Part shown: piece by piece, positions 1 to 10,785 of the stretch
Numbering within the stretch: position 1 is the stretch's first letter
How the letters are laid out: every line of letters starts with the position of its first letter
Origin: Cladopsammia gracilis
Taxonomy: Eukaryota > Cnidaria > Anthozoa > Scleractinia > Dendrophylliidae
Length of the DNA stretch: 64,000 nucleotides
Assembly (NCBI GenBank): GCA_022457155.1
Contig: JAJGOT010000196.1
Location: forward strand, 682,001-746,000
Direction: 5' to 3'
Made by a program: the position numbers and the translations under genes
Notes under the pieces: model-generated
The model's input: only the letters and a program-made list of their open reading frames with translations
Database searches by the model: none
Told to the model about the DNA's origin: nothing

Positions 1-1500
1 ATTTTCGCTAAAAAAAACAAATATTGTGATTAAAGTGGAGATCTACTGGTTAAAATGTGCGTTAGGGTGTTTAGCATTATAAAAATAAAGGTGACATAAC
101 AAAATATGGGGGGAGGGGTGGGTTAGTTATATGTAAGTGACATTGTAACGGAAACAGGTCTTGGTTTGATATAATGCAATCGGTCTTTTATTTTTTAAAG
201 TCGACCTTATGGCCAGTGATGACCATGTCACTTTAGGAAGAGAAATGATGAATTTGCAATAAATGTTATCCCTATTTGACCAAGCAAAGGCTCTACATGG
301 GTAAGGCTGTAAACGGATTTTTGTTGTAAGAATCCCCCAAAAAGTTAAAGAGTTACTATTTTTTCTCTCTATGAGCCTAAATTCAGGCTTCAATTAAAAG
401 AGTTTCGTTTTCTTAGAAACACAATTTAACATGCTAGCTTACCGGAAATTTGAAACTGGATTTAAAGTCACGCACATCATGTGTCATCATTAATGAGTAA
501 CGACAACAGTGCTCCGCAACAGTACTCCACCAGCATGTTCTTCTTTTGTCTTGCTCGAGCACCGAACGATAGCCACGAAAGCAGTTAAAATGTTTCAATC
601 TTGTTAGAAGAATTGTTTACGGAGGTAGTTTGTATCAGTACTGCACGTTTTATTCCATTTTCAACAGTGTTCCAGCATATTAGCGTTAAAGTAAACAAGA
701 AATCAAATATTTCTCATCTTTGTTATGAGGGAGCACTGTTGATAAAATTGCAAATTCAACAACTGTTCGAGAGTTTCGAATGTAATTACATTCAATAGAC
801 TATTTCTCATATATTGCAATAGAAAACGTTAGTAAACGCGCGCATTTTCCGTTGTTTTGCTTGAAAATTCGTGTGGGCACTGTCGAATTTCAGTGGAGAA
901 CTGTTCACACGGCACTTTCGGTGCTAACACAAATGTGTATTTTTTGAACATTTAGAGGTTTTTTTTTTCAATCGCACTGCAACTGGAAAAACACACTTCT
1001 TTCATCATATAGACAACCTGCTTTTCATCCGTAATAGGAACAGTTCCATATTTGCGCTTCTTATGACTCAAAAACAAACTATACAAAGTTCACGGAACGC
1101 GATGCTTGAAATTTGAATTAAAAAACACCCAAAAACTATGCTTTATGTGACCCAAAACTATAGTACTTACGTTCATGATCACATGCGGCACCTACTGCCA
1201 CCACCGGCTCTCTATTTATGCTGCTAAAGGCTTTTTTTCAAGCGACGGACCTGTTTCTTTCAAAATTCTCTTGGACAACCGTGGACAAAAAAGCTTGGGA
1301 CACTTAAGAAAATACTACACAATGACAATGTTTTTCGAAGAGAGAAACTATCGTTCCATTTTCTAGTCCCCCCCCCCCCCCAATAAAAAGTTGAGACATT
1401 GTGGCTTGGTTATATGCATAAAACTCAACATTGTATTGGGGGTGGGGAGGGGGAGGTAACGACAAAGTCAATTTGTGGGGAAAAAGGTAAAGTGTCCCAA
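1..1500. other. Gene-free flank
   Basis: I see no supported gene or recognisable repeat here. Reading frames are short and show no family motif. A poly-C run lies near 1,367-1,380 and a G-rich stretch near 1,437-1,457. Confidence 0.5.
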
Positions 1501-1529
1501 AATTTCTGACCAAGATTGTAGTTAGTGAA

Positions 1530-1660
1530 CGTAGCAAGGCTTTTTTATGGTTTAGATCTAAGACATCTAGTTCTGTCTTGTATTTTTCCTTTTCATCCAT
1601 TCGTCTAAAGATAGACAGATGTGTGGCAAAACGCTTAAAAAATTCAGTATCTCGTAACGT
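1530..1660 (-). pseudogene. VLTF3-like transcription factor, N-terminal fragment (old Polinton copy)
   Basis: A minus-strand frame reading RFATHLSIFRRMDEKEKYKT, followed by a stretch rich in D, L and K, matches residues 8-45 of the VLTF3-like protein at 33,714-34,460 (RFNEQMSIVRCMDKKNKYKT). The similarity stops after about 40 residues and the rest of the gene, including the zinc ribbon, is missing. With the neighbouring membrane-protein copy at 2.3-2.95 kb, in the same order and orientation as in the main Polinton, this marks the remains of a second, older Polinton. Confidence 0.7.
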
Positions 1661-1859
1661 AATCATGTTTATATTAAGTAACGTGATGTAAATGTTCAAG
1701 TGGGCAAACTTAAGATGAGCATCACTTACGCATGTGTATTTCATAATTATTCGCGTATGCGTGGTTCTTCAGGAGTTACCACATGTGAAAGCAAGGTAGT
1801 TTTGACGTATACAAAAGACCTTTTCGCGCCATATATTGTAGTAAGTCTGTAATTCGGTA

Positions 1860-2155
1860 GAGATCAGGGGAGTATGGTTGGCCACCATTGAACCCTGTTT
1901 ACGGCTCATGCGATGTCAGACCAGGGGTAGTGGGCTTGCTGAGTCAGTTGGCGACCCCCGGGTGAGCCCGCTCCGGCCCAACTGATAACATCGGGTGTTC
2001 AACCAGAGATCTCCTCGGAGAACTCGCCCTCGCTTCCAGAGGTAAAATGGGAAAAGACAGCCGCCTTGTCAGCGGTTAAAGTCCTTACTTCGGTAAGGCA
2101 AAAGTACTAGCCGATGCTAGGCAGAAACAGCCACGAGCACCCCTCGACTAGGGTT
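1860..2155. other. GC-rich segment with several strong hairpins; possible structured RNA
   Basis: This 300-base stretch is more GC-rich than its surroundings and has no convincing reading frame. It contains a perfect CCTTAC-TTCG-GTAAGG hairpin (about 2,085-2,100, a UUCG tetraloop), a TCTCC/GGAGA hairpin near 2,010-2,022, a GCCGC/GCGGT pair near 2,060-2,078 and a CAGTTGG/CCAACTG pair enclosing about 1,948-1,984. The set suggests a folded RNA, perhaps the untranslated part of a retroelement, but I cannot assign a family. It sits inside the remains of the old Polinton copy. Confidence 0.45.
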
Positions 2156-2161
2156 TTCACC

Positions 2162-2245
2162 ATTTTTGTAACATGTCACGCAATGTCACGCGCGACAGTC
2201 ACGCGCAATGTCACGTCACGTGTCACGCCTTGTCACGCGATTGCG
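2162..2245. repeat. Clustered TGTCACGC-type short repeats
   Basis: At least five spaced copies of TGTCACG(C) occur in about 80 bases just downstream of the old membrane-protein gene copy. GTCACGC/GCGTGAC words also occur near the corresponding genes of the main Polinton (about 33,680 and 35,660). A binding-site cluster is possible; the function is unknown. Confidence 0.5.
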
Positions 2246-2274
2246 TTCTTTTGTTAGATAAAGCGAGAAACCCG

Positions 2275-2952
2275 AGTTTAGTTTTTCAAATCTGACTTGG
2301 ACACAGCTGTGAGACGATGGATCTTTTTTTGAAATTCATGTTTGATTTCTTTGCAAAGCTCACTGTTGATCCTGTCAAGATCTGGCGATCGGGTTTACTC
2401 GTCTTGTGTAGACTTTGTTTCACCAGAGCGAATCAAGGCTTTGAGCTCATGATATTTTTCAACCTCGCGAAGTATGATTGTAAATTCTGAATCACTGATT
2501 CGCTTGTCCATGAGAGCCGTAGATACCAACTCGTTGACAGAGTTTCGTTTAGCAAGGTCGAGCGTGTAGATCTTTTCATGCTTCGTGATCTTTCTTTCAA
2601 GCCGTTTGCTAAACGCAGTAAGGCCAGCAGATGAAAATCCTGAAATCGCAGCGATACTAGCAAGTGGGGGGCAGGCGACAATTCCGATCCCAGTCAAAGC
2701 TGTTGCCAAGGTGGCAAATGATAAGCCAGCAGAAATGAAACCAAGGCAAACAGCCGAACCGTGGACAATGGAGTGTGTTCGCTTGTATTTTTTTGCGACC
2801 TTCCTGCAGTGGTCGGCCTCCGCACTTAATTTTTTCTGTAAGTCAGAGATTTTCTTAAGACGGAGGTCATCGCCATTTGGTAAGACTGGGTAAATCGATT
2901 CAGTTTCTCTGTATTCTGGAGCTGATGGAGGTAGAACGTTAGCAGACCTCAT
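2275..2952 (-). pseudogene. Glycine-rich membrane protein, copy 2 (old Polinton copy)
   Basis: The protein is a clear paralogue of the one at 35,710-36,384. Both begin near SANVLPPSAPEY / LANVLPSAPEY, carry a charged helical segment with KKISDLQK, then a Gly/Ala/Ser-rich hydrophobic hairpin (about residues 75-115), then KRLE(R/K)KITKHEKIYTL and an EVEKYHELK helix. I take the ATG at 2,950-2,952, just after a TATA-like ACATATA. The open frame stops at 2,395, but nucleotide similarity to the main copy runs to about 2,277 in another frame, so the C-terminus was cut off by a frameshift or stop. Function unknown; a membrane-associated virion or assembly protein is a guess. Confidence 0.7.
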
Positions 2953-3021
2953 GGTGGGGTATATGTTACAGGTCAAATTTAATTTCAGGTTATATTTATT
3001 TCAACCTAGGTCATTTTTTTT

Positions 3022-3279
3022 TTAAACTAGGTTAATTTTTTCACCTACAATGGAGGTCAAAAGTTGCTGGGACACCTGCGAAAACTGAACATATAATAGT
3101 GTAATACTATTGTAGTTATCTTTGGGGCGTTTCTGAATGGCCTTAACTGGGTTGTTGTTAGGCATGTCTCTTTCCTTGAACTGGCTGTTCTGGGGGCAGC
3201 GGAAAATTGGATGAGTTGCATGGCATTTGTAGCATTGGTGTTTAAATGTACAGTGCCTGCCCCATGGTATCGAAAACAA
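3022..3279 (-). pseudogene. Gag-like zinc-knuckle fragment (Ngaro remnant 1)
   Basis: The frame contains WGRHCTFKHQCYKCHATHPI, with further Cys and His residues after it. This matches the spacing of the zinc-binding region of the Gag at 29,452-29,757 (GRQCRGCQYGHVCFKCGNKH). Such Cys/His clusters bind nucleic acid in retroelement Gag proteins. It is separated by frame breaks from the Gag core piece at 3,477-3,665. Confidence 0.65.
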
Positions 3280-3476
3280 TATCCCGTTGGATGGCTAGGG
3301 TTGTTAATGTTTTGTTTTGTTGTAGCTGAACGAAATGTGTTTTCACCTTCATTACTGCTTGATCTACGCTGATGGGCTATTAACCAGAGCTTTGAGTGAA
3401 TATTATCCCATGGGATAGCTTGTTTCTCACGGATTACTCTGAAATTCTCATCATAAAAGTTTTAGTTAGCCAAGTT

Positions 3477-3665
3477 CTAGGCCAAATCTCTTACTATTGC
3501 CCCATATTTCATGAGGGGTGGTCCATCCTGTGGCCATTTTTCCGTGTAGATGGCAGTATAGATTTGAAACGTATTTGTCCAGCTCTCAATATTGTTAATC
3601 GCTTGCTTTTTCTGATTGGGTACAATGGTTAAGGCAGGTTGACTTCCCTCCTTAACATTACTCAT
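3477..3665 (-). pseudogene. Gag core fragment (Ngaro remnant 1)
   Basis: The segment with YTAIYTEKWPQDGPPLMKYG aligns with VSIYTEKATDDAPKLMKYCE in the second element (29,835-30,080), so these are homologous Gag regions. Sequence upstream, to about 3,950 on the plus strand, still resembles the second element but is broken in all frames. Confidence 0.65.
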
Positions 3666-4680
3666 TCTAATGCTTTAACTATCATCGGTAGCCCGAGTAT
3701 TAAGTAGTAACTGAAAATCGACAAACTCATTCGCCCAGATCTTGTTCCTTGTTTTATCTGATACCATTGACCCCAGGGGGACAGAAATCGATACAAATGG
3801 GTTCTTACTGTTCGATTGCTGATCCAGTGATCCTCCAATCAGCGTGTGCTAGGTTGTGCTGTAGCTCCAGTTGTTAAAGTGGCTACTGGGGCTGGTGCAA
3901 TGATACTTGTTGAGGTAGTGTTAACTCCTGTAATTCCGCTCAAGGCTGTATCTACTGACTGTTGTACCACTGCTGTTGCACCACCAGGTATAAACTGGAC
4001 TTAAACCTCCTGTTCCTGGTTGTTTGCTGTTGGCTCACTATTGTGTGTTCTTCTAATTTAATTAGCTACTGCCACCCTGATTGCTTGTATTATCTCTGGT
4101 GCCAGCGGGGCCTGGTTTGTTGTGGTTTAGGTGTCATCTTTACGTCTGCGTTTAGTTCTCGGAGGCATAATTCTGTTTGAACAAATATGCTGATATCTGT
4201 TGAGATCAGTACTGTGAGTCAGTTCAGTCCATTTCTGTTCTCAGGACTATTGCAATCAAATCTAATAATACCTTGTAAATTGGATGTGTTGATCAGGTTG
4301 ACCTTGCATAAAAGAGGTTGGCAGTATGTACAACGAGAAAAGGCCATATGCTGTTCTGATGTGAAGGATCATAAGGTGTACCAGAACAACCGATACACTT
4401 CTTTGGCAAACTGCCAGACTTAAAGCCCAACGGCATAAATGTATGATTGACTCAAACACAAGTGAATGGCCACAAATATCATACTAGCCATAAAAAATGC
4501 AAAATTCAGCAATGGCAAATAACACTCCTGACCGCCTTTATAAATGTACAACAAATTAAAGCAACGACAACCATAGTAACAACTTTCGCACAAGGAATTA
4601 ATTAATGTATTATCATGTAAACCCAGGTGTCAACTGGTTAACTGATTTAATGCATACAATATAGAGCCTCGAAAGCTTCT

Positions 4681-5217
4681 CTATAGGGCTTTGTTTCCAA
4701 TGTTGATGAGGCGTATTCCGTCCCTGCTGTAAATATTAGTAGATGGTTTTGACAACCCACGGTGGTGACGCCATAATTTTGCAAATTCGACGTCCTGTAA
4801 AGAGTGTTTGAGGTACGTGTTTACCTTGTTTACATTTTCGTTGTAGGATGGATAAGGGGATTTTCTCCTGTGTATAACTTGACACACGATGATATACTGA
4901 ACTTCCAATTCTTCATAAAATTGCTGAACAAGTTTGGTAATATTGTGTGCAACCAACTGTGGGCGAGCCCGGGAGTCGCAGATGTCATTGGATCCCAATT
5001 CTAGCAAGATAATGGCGGGCTTAGGAACCCCGAGGTCGAAACGCTGAACTTTTTGAACTGTTCGACTTCCCGTTCCCTGCCAGTGTAAGGTGCACAGCTC
5101 GGTTATGTTCAACGTGTCTAAAAAACGATCGTCTGTGCCTCTATCTATGAAGTCTTTCAACCTTCTCACAAAGGAATGTCCCAAGATCAGAGCAGTTACT
5201 GTGTGTGCTTTTGCCAT
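4681..5217 (-). CDS. SGNH/GDSL-like hydrolase of an Ngaro-type element
   Basis: A 178-residue frame starts with ATG at 5,217. It shows the SGNH blocks: block I ILGHSFVRRL (catalytic Ser in HS), block III LELGSNDI (the GxND Asn), and a degenerate block V SRDGIRL where the family usually has DxxH. Ser and Asn are kept, but the catalytic His is apparently replaced by Arg. Hydrolases of this type are known as an extra gene in Ngaro-type tyrosine-recombinase retrotransposons; their substrate is not known. The paralogue at 31,022-31,621 confirms the family. The frame is open, but the lost His and the missing rest of the element suggest a relic. Confidence 0.7.
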   Translation of the reverse strand: MAKAHTVTALILGHSFVRRLKDFIDRGTDDRFLDTLNITELCTLHWQGTGSRTVQKVQRFDLGVPKPAIILLELGSNDICDSRARPQLVAHNITKLVQQFYEELEVQYIIVCQVIHRRKSPYPSYNENVNKVNTYLKHSLQDVEFAKLWRHHRGLSKPSTNIYSRDGIRLINIGNKAL

Positions 5218-5549
5218 AACTAAATCATCGAAAATTGCTCAGTATCTCCCTACGAAAACACCTCGCTTGTCTTCAGCATGAATTCTAAAGTAAAAATACT
5301 TAACTTTTGTCTGGACAACTTGACGGATGTCTCCAAATGCTGCTGGATACTGGCAAAAGTAAAATAGCAAGTTGCGAGTCAAATCAAGATGGAGGCCGGA
5401 GAGGCCTGAGGTCACGAGATGGATGGATGTCTGAGTTGTTAACTTTTGTCCGGGGAGTTACTTCTTTATACAAGCTATATAAGGGCATTAAGGATATGGT
5501 TGGTAATACCGGTTGGGATTTCAAGAAGGGCGTCGCACACCGCCACTAA

Positions 5550-5590
5550 ACAATAGGTCCGGGTTACACCCCCGGACCTATTGTTATTTT
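5550..5590. other. Strong hairpin (about 16-bp stem, 6-7-nt loop)
   Basis: ACAATAGGTCCGGG and its complement CCCGGACCTATTGT face each other around TTACACC. The arms are perfect. The hairpin is a few bases downstream of a short open frame ending at 5,549. It could be an element terminus or a transcript-end structure; I cannot tell which. Confidence 0.6.
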
Positions 5591-5702
5591 CCCTAGGGAA
5601 TTGACATGTCATGATGTTATTAATTTTGATATCTCACGTTACCCATCAATCTTTGTCACGTTTATTATGGTAAAGAAGTAGGATTCGGCACTAGCGAAAC
5701 AA

Positions 5703-5905
5703 CTGTTTATTTAGACAAATGTTCTGTCATCATCAACTGAACGTTTTACTTATACGGTTGGTTTGTCGTAACTCTAGAAATTTTGTTCGAGATGGCTGTT
5801 TGGCTGTTTATTTAGACAAATTTTCTGTTATCATCAACGCTTTATACATATGCGGTTGGTTTGTCACGACTCTACAAATTTTGTTCGAGACGGGTCAATT
5901 GATCT
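5703..5905. repeat. Two diverged tandem copies, period about 101 bp
   Basis: CTGTTTATTTAGACAAAT begins at 5,703 and again, with small changes, at 5,804. Both units continue through CGGTTGGTTTGTC and AAATTTTGTTCGAGA. A second short direct repeat (TTTTGCTGATTTAGCTAA) occurs near 5,995 and 6,128. This is a local tandem duplication with no coding potential. Confidence 0.75.
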
Positions 5906-6268
5906 TCAAAGGCTCAAGAAATTTGTGTTTTTCTTGTCAATCATTTGTTATAAAGCCATTAGTGTTTCCATTAGTAGGGTCAGAGATAGGTCAGATTTTG
6001 CTGATTTAGCTAAGTAGAATATTTCGGTTTCATTATGCAAGAGTATGGAAGAGCAAGATAGCATGAATTTTGGGTTTTGTTCTATTTTGGAACACTGAAT
6101 CATTGCTATTACGGTTTGATTATGCAATTTTGCTGATTTAGCTAACTAAGCTAAAGTTTATCATTTTGTACAAATGTACAAGTTTTTATTTGGTGCAATT
6201 CACTCTATAATTGCATTCGTTTACAAGTAACATTTTGTTGCTGTGAATTGAATGACAAAGCAAGCATT

Positions 6269-6815
6269 TTAACCCTCGGACGTACACGCAAACATATACC
6301 CCAACCGATGTTGCAATATTTCGGAAATATTTTACATCTAATAGATAGCCCGCGATGTGCTCTACAAGATAAGGTGAATATTATGGGTTGGGGCACTGCT
6401 GGAGTCCGTGACATCATCCAAAATGGCTGTCAAGGTGGCCGCTATCTTGGATTTTACTAAAAATTCAAATTTATCAGAAAAATGCGAAAATTGCAAATAT
6501 TGTGTGCTAGAGTTGGAAAATAACATACAATCAAATATTTTGATGCTTTTGGTAGCATTTTATGTTTTTTCGCTGAAAAAAGGTGAAAACACTCTTTTTT
6601 CTTCAAAAATGGGTTGACCACATGTTACTTATGACGTCATATCTCGTTACCATAGCAACTGGTTATCGCCAAACTTTACCAAAGTATGTCTCAAGGATAA
6701 ATGAACAGTTACTGAAAACGGCATGTGCTAACCATAAATGGTCTTGAAAATATCGGAGAAAAACCTTAAGAGGGGGGTGGCAACCACACCCTCTCCTTGT
6801 ACGTCCGAGGGTTAA
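6269..6815. mobile_element. piggyBac-like MITE with TTAA target duplication
   Basis: The element (6,273-6,811, 539 bp) starts CCCTCGGACGTACA and ends with the exact complement TGTACGTCCGAGGG. TTAA flanks both sides (6,269-6,272 and 6,812-6,815). TTAA targets and termini beginning CCC are typical of piggyBac elements. No transposase is encoded, so it would have needed one in trans. Confidence 0.8.
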
Positions 6816-7077
6816 GAAGCATTTTATAAGCGATTTCAGCGTTTTGATTCAAGAGAGATATTGGCACTATTTTGGACTTAGTTGAGAAGACAAAGAAAAG
6901 CACAATGTATTATTTGAGCGGCAACGAAGAAAACGTTTTCAGCGTATAAAAAGAAGACGAATATCAATAAGTGAGTGTGTCGTACTCAAGGCATTCAAAT
7001 CCTGACGTGGACAAGAGAGTTACCTTGGAGTGCTCAACGTAGCTTTATAAACAAATAATGTAGCAAACTGAAAGCAA

Positions 7078-7104
7078 AAATATATATATATATATATATA
7101 TATT
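7078..7104. repeat. (TA)n microsatellite
   Basis: An uninterrupted TA run lies just upstream of the OTU-domain fragment. Confidence 0.9.
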
Positions 7105-7137
7105 GAAATTTATTATTTCGTAAAACAAAATTATGAA

Positions 7138-7600
7138 TTGTTTATCATGGCTGTAGGTGCCATAAATTCAGTTTCACAACTAGAAAGTAGGTTGTCTGAA
7201 TTAAATAGAACTACTCTTGATGTTGGAGGAGGTGGTGATTGTTTTTTATTTCGTGCTGTATCACATCAATTGTATGGCAATGTTAACAACCACTTTCATA
7301 CATGTACAGTAGTATTCTTGGCATTCAGTATTTACTGCATAACCGCGAACAGTTTATAGAGAGTAATATTGACCACTCTTGAGTAATATGTCATGTTAGG
7401 GAACATGGGCTGATGCGATTATCATTCAAGCAGTGGCCAATTGTCTCAATTTATCAATGCATACATCGCTGAATTAAATGAAACGTTTGCTCCTGTCACT
7501 CTTGTTCAACCAGTGAATGTTACAAGAGCGTGCACAAACATTTATATGGGGAACATAGGTGAAACTGTCTACAGTAGAAAAAAGTTGTCAATTAGCAAAC
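7138..7600 (+). pseudogene. OTU-domain cysteine protease fragment
   Basis: The first frame (from 7,147) contains GGGGDCFLFRAVSHQLYGN, the catalytic-Cys block of OTU-family deubiquitinating proteases. Later pieces in other frames (near 7,300-7,370, an LHNREQFIESNIDH-like stretch, and 7,441-7,590, INAYIAELNETFAPVTL) look like the rest of the OTU fold, so at least two frame breaks separate them. OTU genes of this kind are often carried by transposable elements such as Helitrons in invertebrates. No helicase or transposase is seen beside it, so its carrier is unknown. Confidence 0.6.
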
Positions 7601-8566
7601 AAGAAAATAGTAGTCATATTTTAGTTGAAGAGAAAGTAACTGATAGAAGTGAAAAACAGATAGCTTACATGAGAGATTACATGACAATGAAAATAAGTGC
7701 ATTTTAAAATTGATCTCGGGTTTTCAATTCAGTGAGAGCCAAAAATAATGTCAAAAAAATCTCGTGCCACTTTTCTAACCTATGAAAAGCAAAACTAAAA
7801 CCAACCGAATTTGCTTGCCGGCGCTTTCCTGTACGAAAATTCTCAGACCAGACAAGCCAGATTCAGGCCATCAAAAAAATATGCTAATCAGCGAGAATCA
7901 AATAAACGCGACAAGTCATGGCGATAATTCGGCTGACACGAGCGACACAAACAGATGAGAATTGAGCGAGAATAGAGCGAGACATATGAATCGCAGTGAC
8001 ATTTAGATGGCTTGACTGAGCGAGAATCGACCCATATTCAGGCCATCTCTTACGAAACTTGATAGCCAGACACGAGCGAGATTTAAGCCAGACAACTGAG
8101 TCTCCGGCTTTTAACGACAATAACGAGCAAGAATCAAGCGACGAATGTTTTTCTTACTTGAAGTTGAACAATCTACGTATAATAAAAATTCATCTTCAAA
8201 AAAATATAAAAAATCTCTTCATTTATATCCATAAAACAGCTCTTGCATAGTTGCGACAATGTTCCATGTACAATTTATTGCTCACCTCAAGTTCTCTCTT
8301 CTCACTCTTCTGGGCATTATGTTATCATAAAAATAAAGCATGAGTCCTAAAGAACCAGTTAATTTTTCACAAATGATCCAACATAATTTAGGGAGTACTT
8401 TCAAGTTCTCCATGTATTAAAAAACAGAAATCTTTCCACTAATTTACGCTCTATTTCGTGTTGCCTCGTTGAGTGCAGAAACATGTTACAGAAATCAATT
8501 ACAATGTAACTGATAACGCGAAACCACAGACACGCAACCAGTAAGTTGGAAAAACAGGAACGGCGG

Positions 8567-8605
8567 AATGCGGAATACGGAATACGGAATTCGGAATTCG
8601 GAATA
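8567..8605. repeat. Heptamer minisatellite CGGAATN
   Basis: Five or six tandem units of CGGAATA/CGGAATT occur immediately before a short AAGTATAAT repeat. Confidence 0.8.
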
Positions 8606-8627
8606 AGTATAATAAGTATAAAAAGAA

Positions 8628-8800
8628 GCTGTGCACAGCTTGAACTCTTGGCGTCTTTATTAAACCCATCATCGCCGCCAAGATACTCGCGCGATATCCC
8701 AAACAAGTGAGCCTGCTCGCAGGTTATATTGATTCTCGAGTGTTTTGAGTAGTTTTACGGAAAAACATAAGCTTAAACTTAGGTCTAAAAAGTAAGACTA
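8628..8800. repeat. Dispersed repeat, copy 1
   Basis: AAGAAGCTGTGCACAGCTTGA and, about 130 bases later, GTCTAAAAAGTAAGACT are shared in the same order with 22,958-23,070. The spacing differs. This marks two members of an unnamed repeat family. Confidence 0.55.
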
Positions 8801-8814
8801 CACTACAATCCACT

Positions 8815-8866
8815 GTATTCATTCATTCATTCATTCATTTATTCACTCATTCATTCATTCATTCAC
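8815..8866. repeat. (ATTC)n microsatellite
   Basis: About twelve near-perfect tetramer units. Confidence 0.9.
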
Positions 8867-10670
8867 GTTTGTTCAGGTGTATATCTACCTCACTATAGAA
8901 AACCAGTCGCTAGACTGTCAAGAATGCCAACGGAGGTTTTGGTATAAACAGCGAGCTCCACGCAGCTATAAAGCGTAGAGAATGGAAGCTAAAATTACAG
9001 CCTTGACTGAGTCAAACTTCAACTCTCTACAAGTTGAATAGCTTGTTAAGGTACAACTCTCTGCTATAAAGCTTGGATCCTGAAAATTTAAATCCTGCTA
9101 AGACAAAACTAAAATAGCTGGGCCCAGCGTGACACTAATAGCAGGAAAGACATTCAAGGCCAACGGATCATTTCAGATCCTGTCAGGTGTTTCAGAGAGA
9201 AACGTTAGAGAAATTCAAACCTTTCCTACATACAAATCTACATGCCAATATTAATGGCGAACAACTTGCTATGTTAAGTTGTTCCCCCCCCACCCCCCGT
9301 GTTACAAGGTTTAATGATACATTCACAGATGTCGGCATAGGTCAGCTTACAACAACAAAGGCGATATAACAGCCTTTTACTGTTAAAACACACGTTTATA
9401 ACTACTAGCACTCGCGAAAACCCGCCACGGATATTTTCCGTCCGGTCCGAGGACAAACATTTTATATCAGATCCAGTTTAATACACAACCCGCGTTAGTG
9501 TTAGACCACCAACGTTTTCTAGTAATTCCACGTTACTTTGGCATAATCGACAGCAGACAGATTATGCTAAACTGTCTTGTACCATTTCGCGACTTACGTA
9601 CATTGATGGTCCCCATCGCCATTGATATTCAAGACTTGCAGGCATTGCGGCATGAAATTGCCGTTTCCTGACAATTTCGCCCGACATGCATTGACTGAAG
9701 TTTTAACTTCTATATGTTCATGTGGGTTTCTTTGGAGTTCTTATAGCCATGTTTCCTAATTAAAATGCGATCCACGATCGCTTTCGGTCATTGCTTGCTC
9801 GTTCTTCGTCTAAAGGCTTATTTATTATTGACTTTCGTCTTTTTAGCTTCTCTGATGATGCAAACGGGCACGACCTTCACTACAATGTCCCGAACGTCCA
9901 GTTCCCCTTAAGGTATCACCCAGGGAAAAAATTGCCATTTTTCAAAAATCGAGATTTTTAGATGTTTGTATAAATCTTTTCAACAGCTTTCTTTAAAAAA
10001 AAAATCCAGAAAAAAAGTTTTTTTCTGCGTAAAGTTATTGAGCGTAAAATATTTTTCCATGTTAATTAGTTTAATTGACCGCTGACAAGTCCTGTCATAC
10101 TTTTTTTGTATCAGTAATGTATTAGCATTTATTGCACTTTTCAATATTTTTTTCTTTTTTTTATTAAATAAGTTTTATTGATTTCAACTAATTACAACTT
10201 CAACACTGATTAAACACTAATTACACAAATTTAACACTGATTACACTAATTACAACTTTAACACTAGAAATATATTTCCAAATACTACAGTACAATTGAA
10301 ATACAATTCAGAGCAATTCATCAGTTATCATTACGAAATTTATATAAAAGGGTTATTTATTTTAAGCGATTTGCAATACTTTCGAAATCTGTTCTGAAAT
10401 TCTTAAATTCTGTCATACTTGATTAACTTGTATGTCATCAAGTCACGTGATGTCGGAGACATGCTGTTCAACACGGGATTGACACGATTCACTGTTTACC
10501 GTTAGTGTTATAAAAAAGGACAGGCTAAACACGACTCCCACTCGTCGCAAAAAAGTATTTTAAAAGCCTAAAATATAACGCTTTCCCAGTAAGACTTCAG
10601 AGAGGATCGCGCTTTAAGATCATAGTTAAGAATTTGTTCTCTTCGATGATATAAACGGCATAGTCTAAAA

Positions 10671-10785
10671 CCTGGACTGGACCCTGGACCCTGGACCCTG
10701 GACCCTGGACCCTGGACCCTGGACCCTGGACCCTGGACCCTGGACCCTGGACCCTGGACCCTGGACCCTGGACTCTGGACTCCAG
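10671..10785. repeat. (CCCTGGA)n minisatellite in the outer arm of an inverted duplication
   Basis: About fifteen heptamer units. The bases just before it (CATAGTCTAAAACCTGGACT) recur inverted at 17,015-17,040, where only a short degenerate GTCCAGAGTC array is present. The array therefore expanded or contracted after the duplication. Confidence 0.85.

Larger units (their letters stand above)
2990..5560 (-). mobile_element. Ngaro/DIRS-like retrotransposon remnant 1 (5' half)
   Basis: The minus strand carries an SGNH hydrolase gene followed by Gag fragments with a zinc knuckle, the same order as in the second element at 26.5-31.6 kb. Reverse transcriptase and tyrosine recombinase are absent: the element ends abruptly near 3,000, next to the old Polinton remnant, so the 3' half was lost or never inserted here. 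The right boundary is not certain. Confidence 0.6.
7710..10640. other. Gene-free stretch with short repeats
   Basis: No gene is supported. A block at 7,880-8,125 has scattered GAGCGAGAAT words and two ATTCAGGCCATC copies. Other simple repeats within it are listed separately. Nothing else is recognisable. Confidence 0.5.

Noticed and set aside
8401..8706. Minus-strand frames of 67-101 codons
   Set aside because: Composition follows local short repeats, and no family motif is seen.
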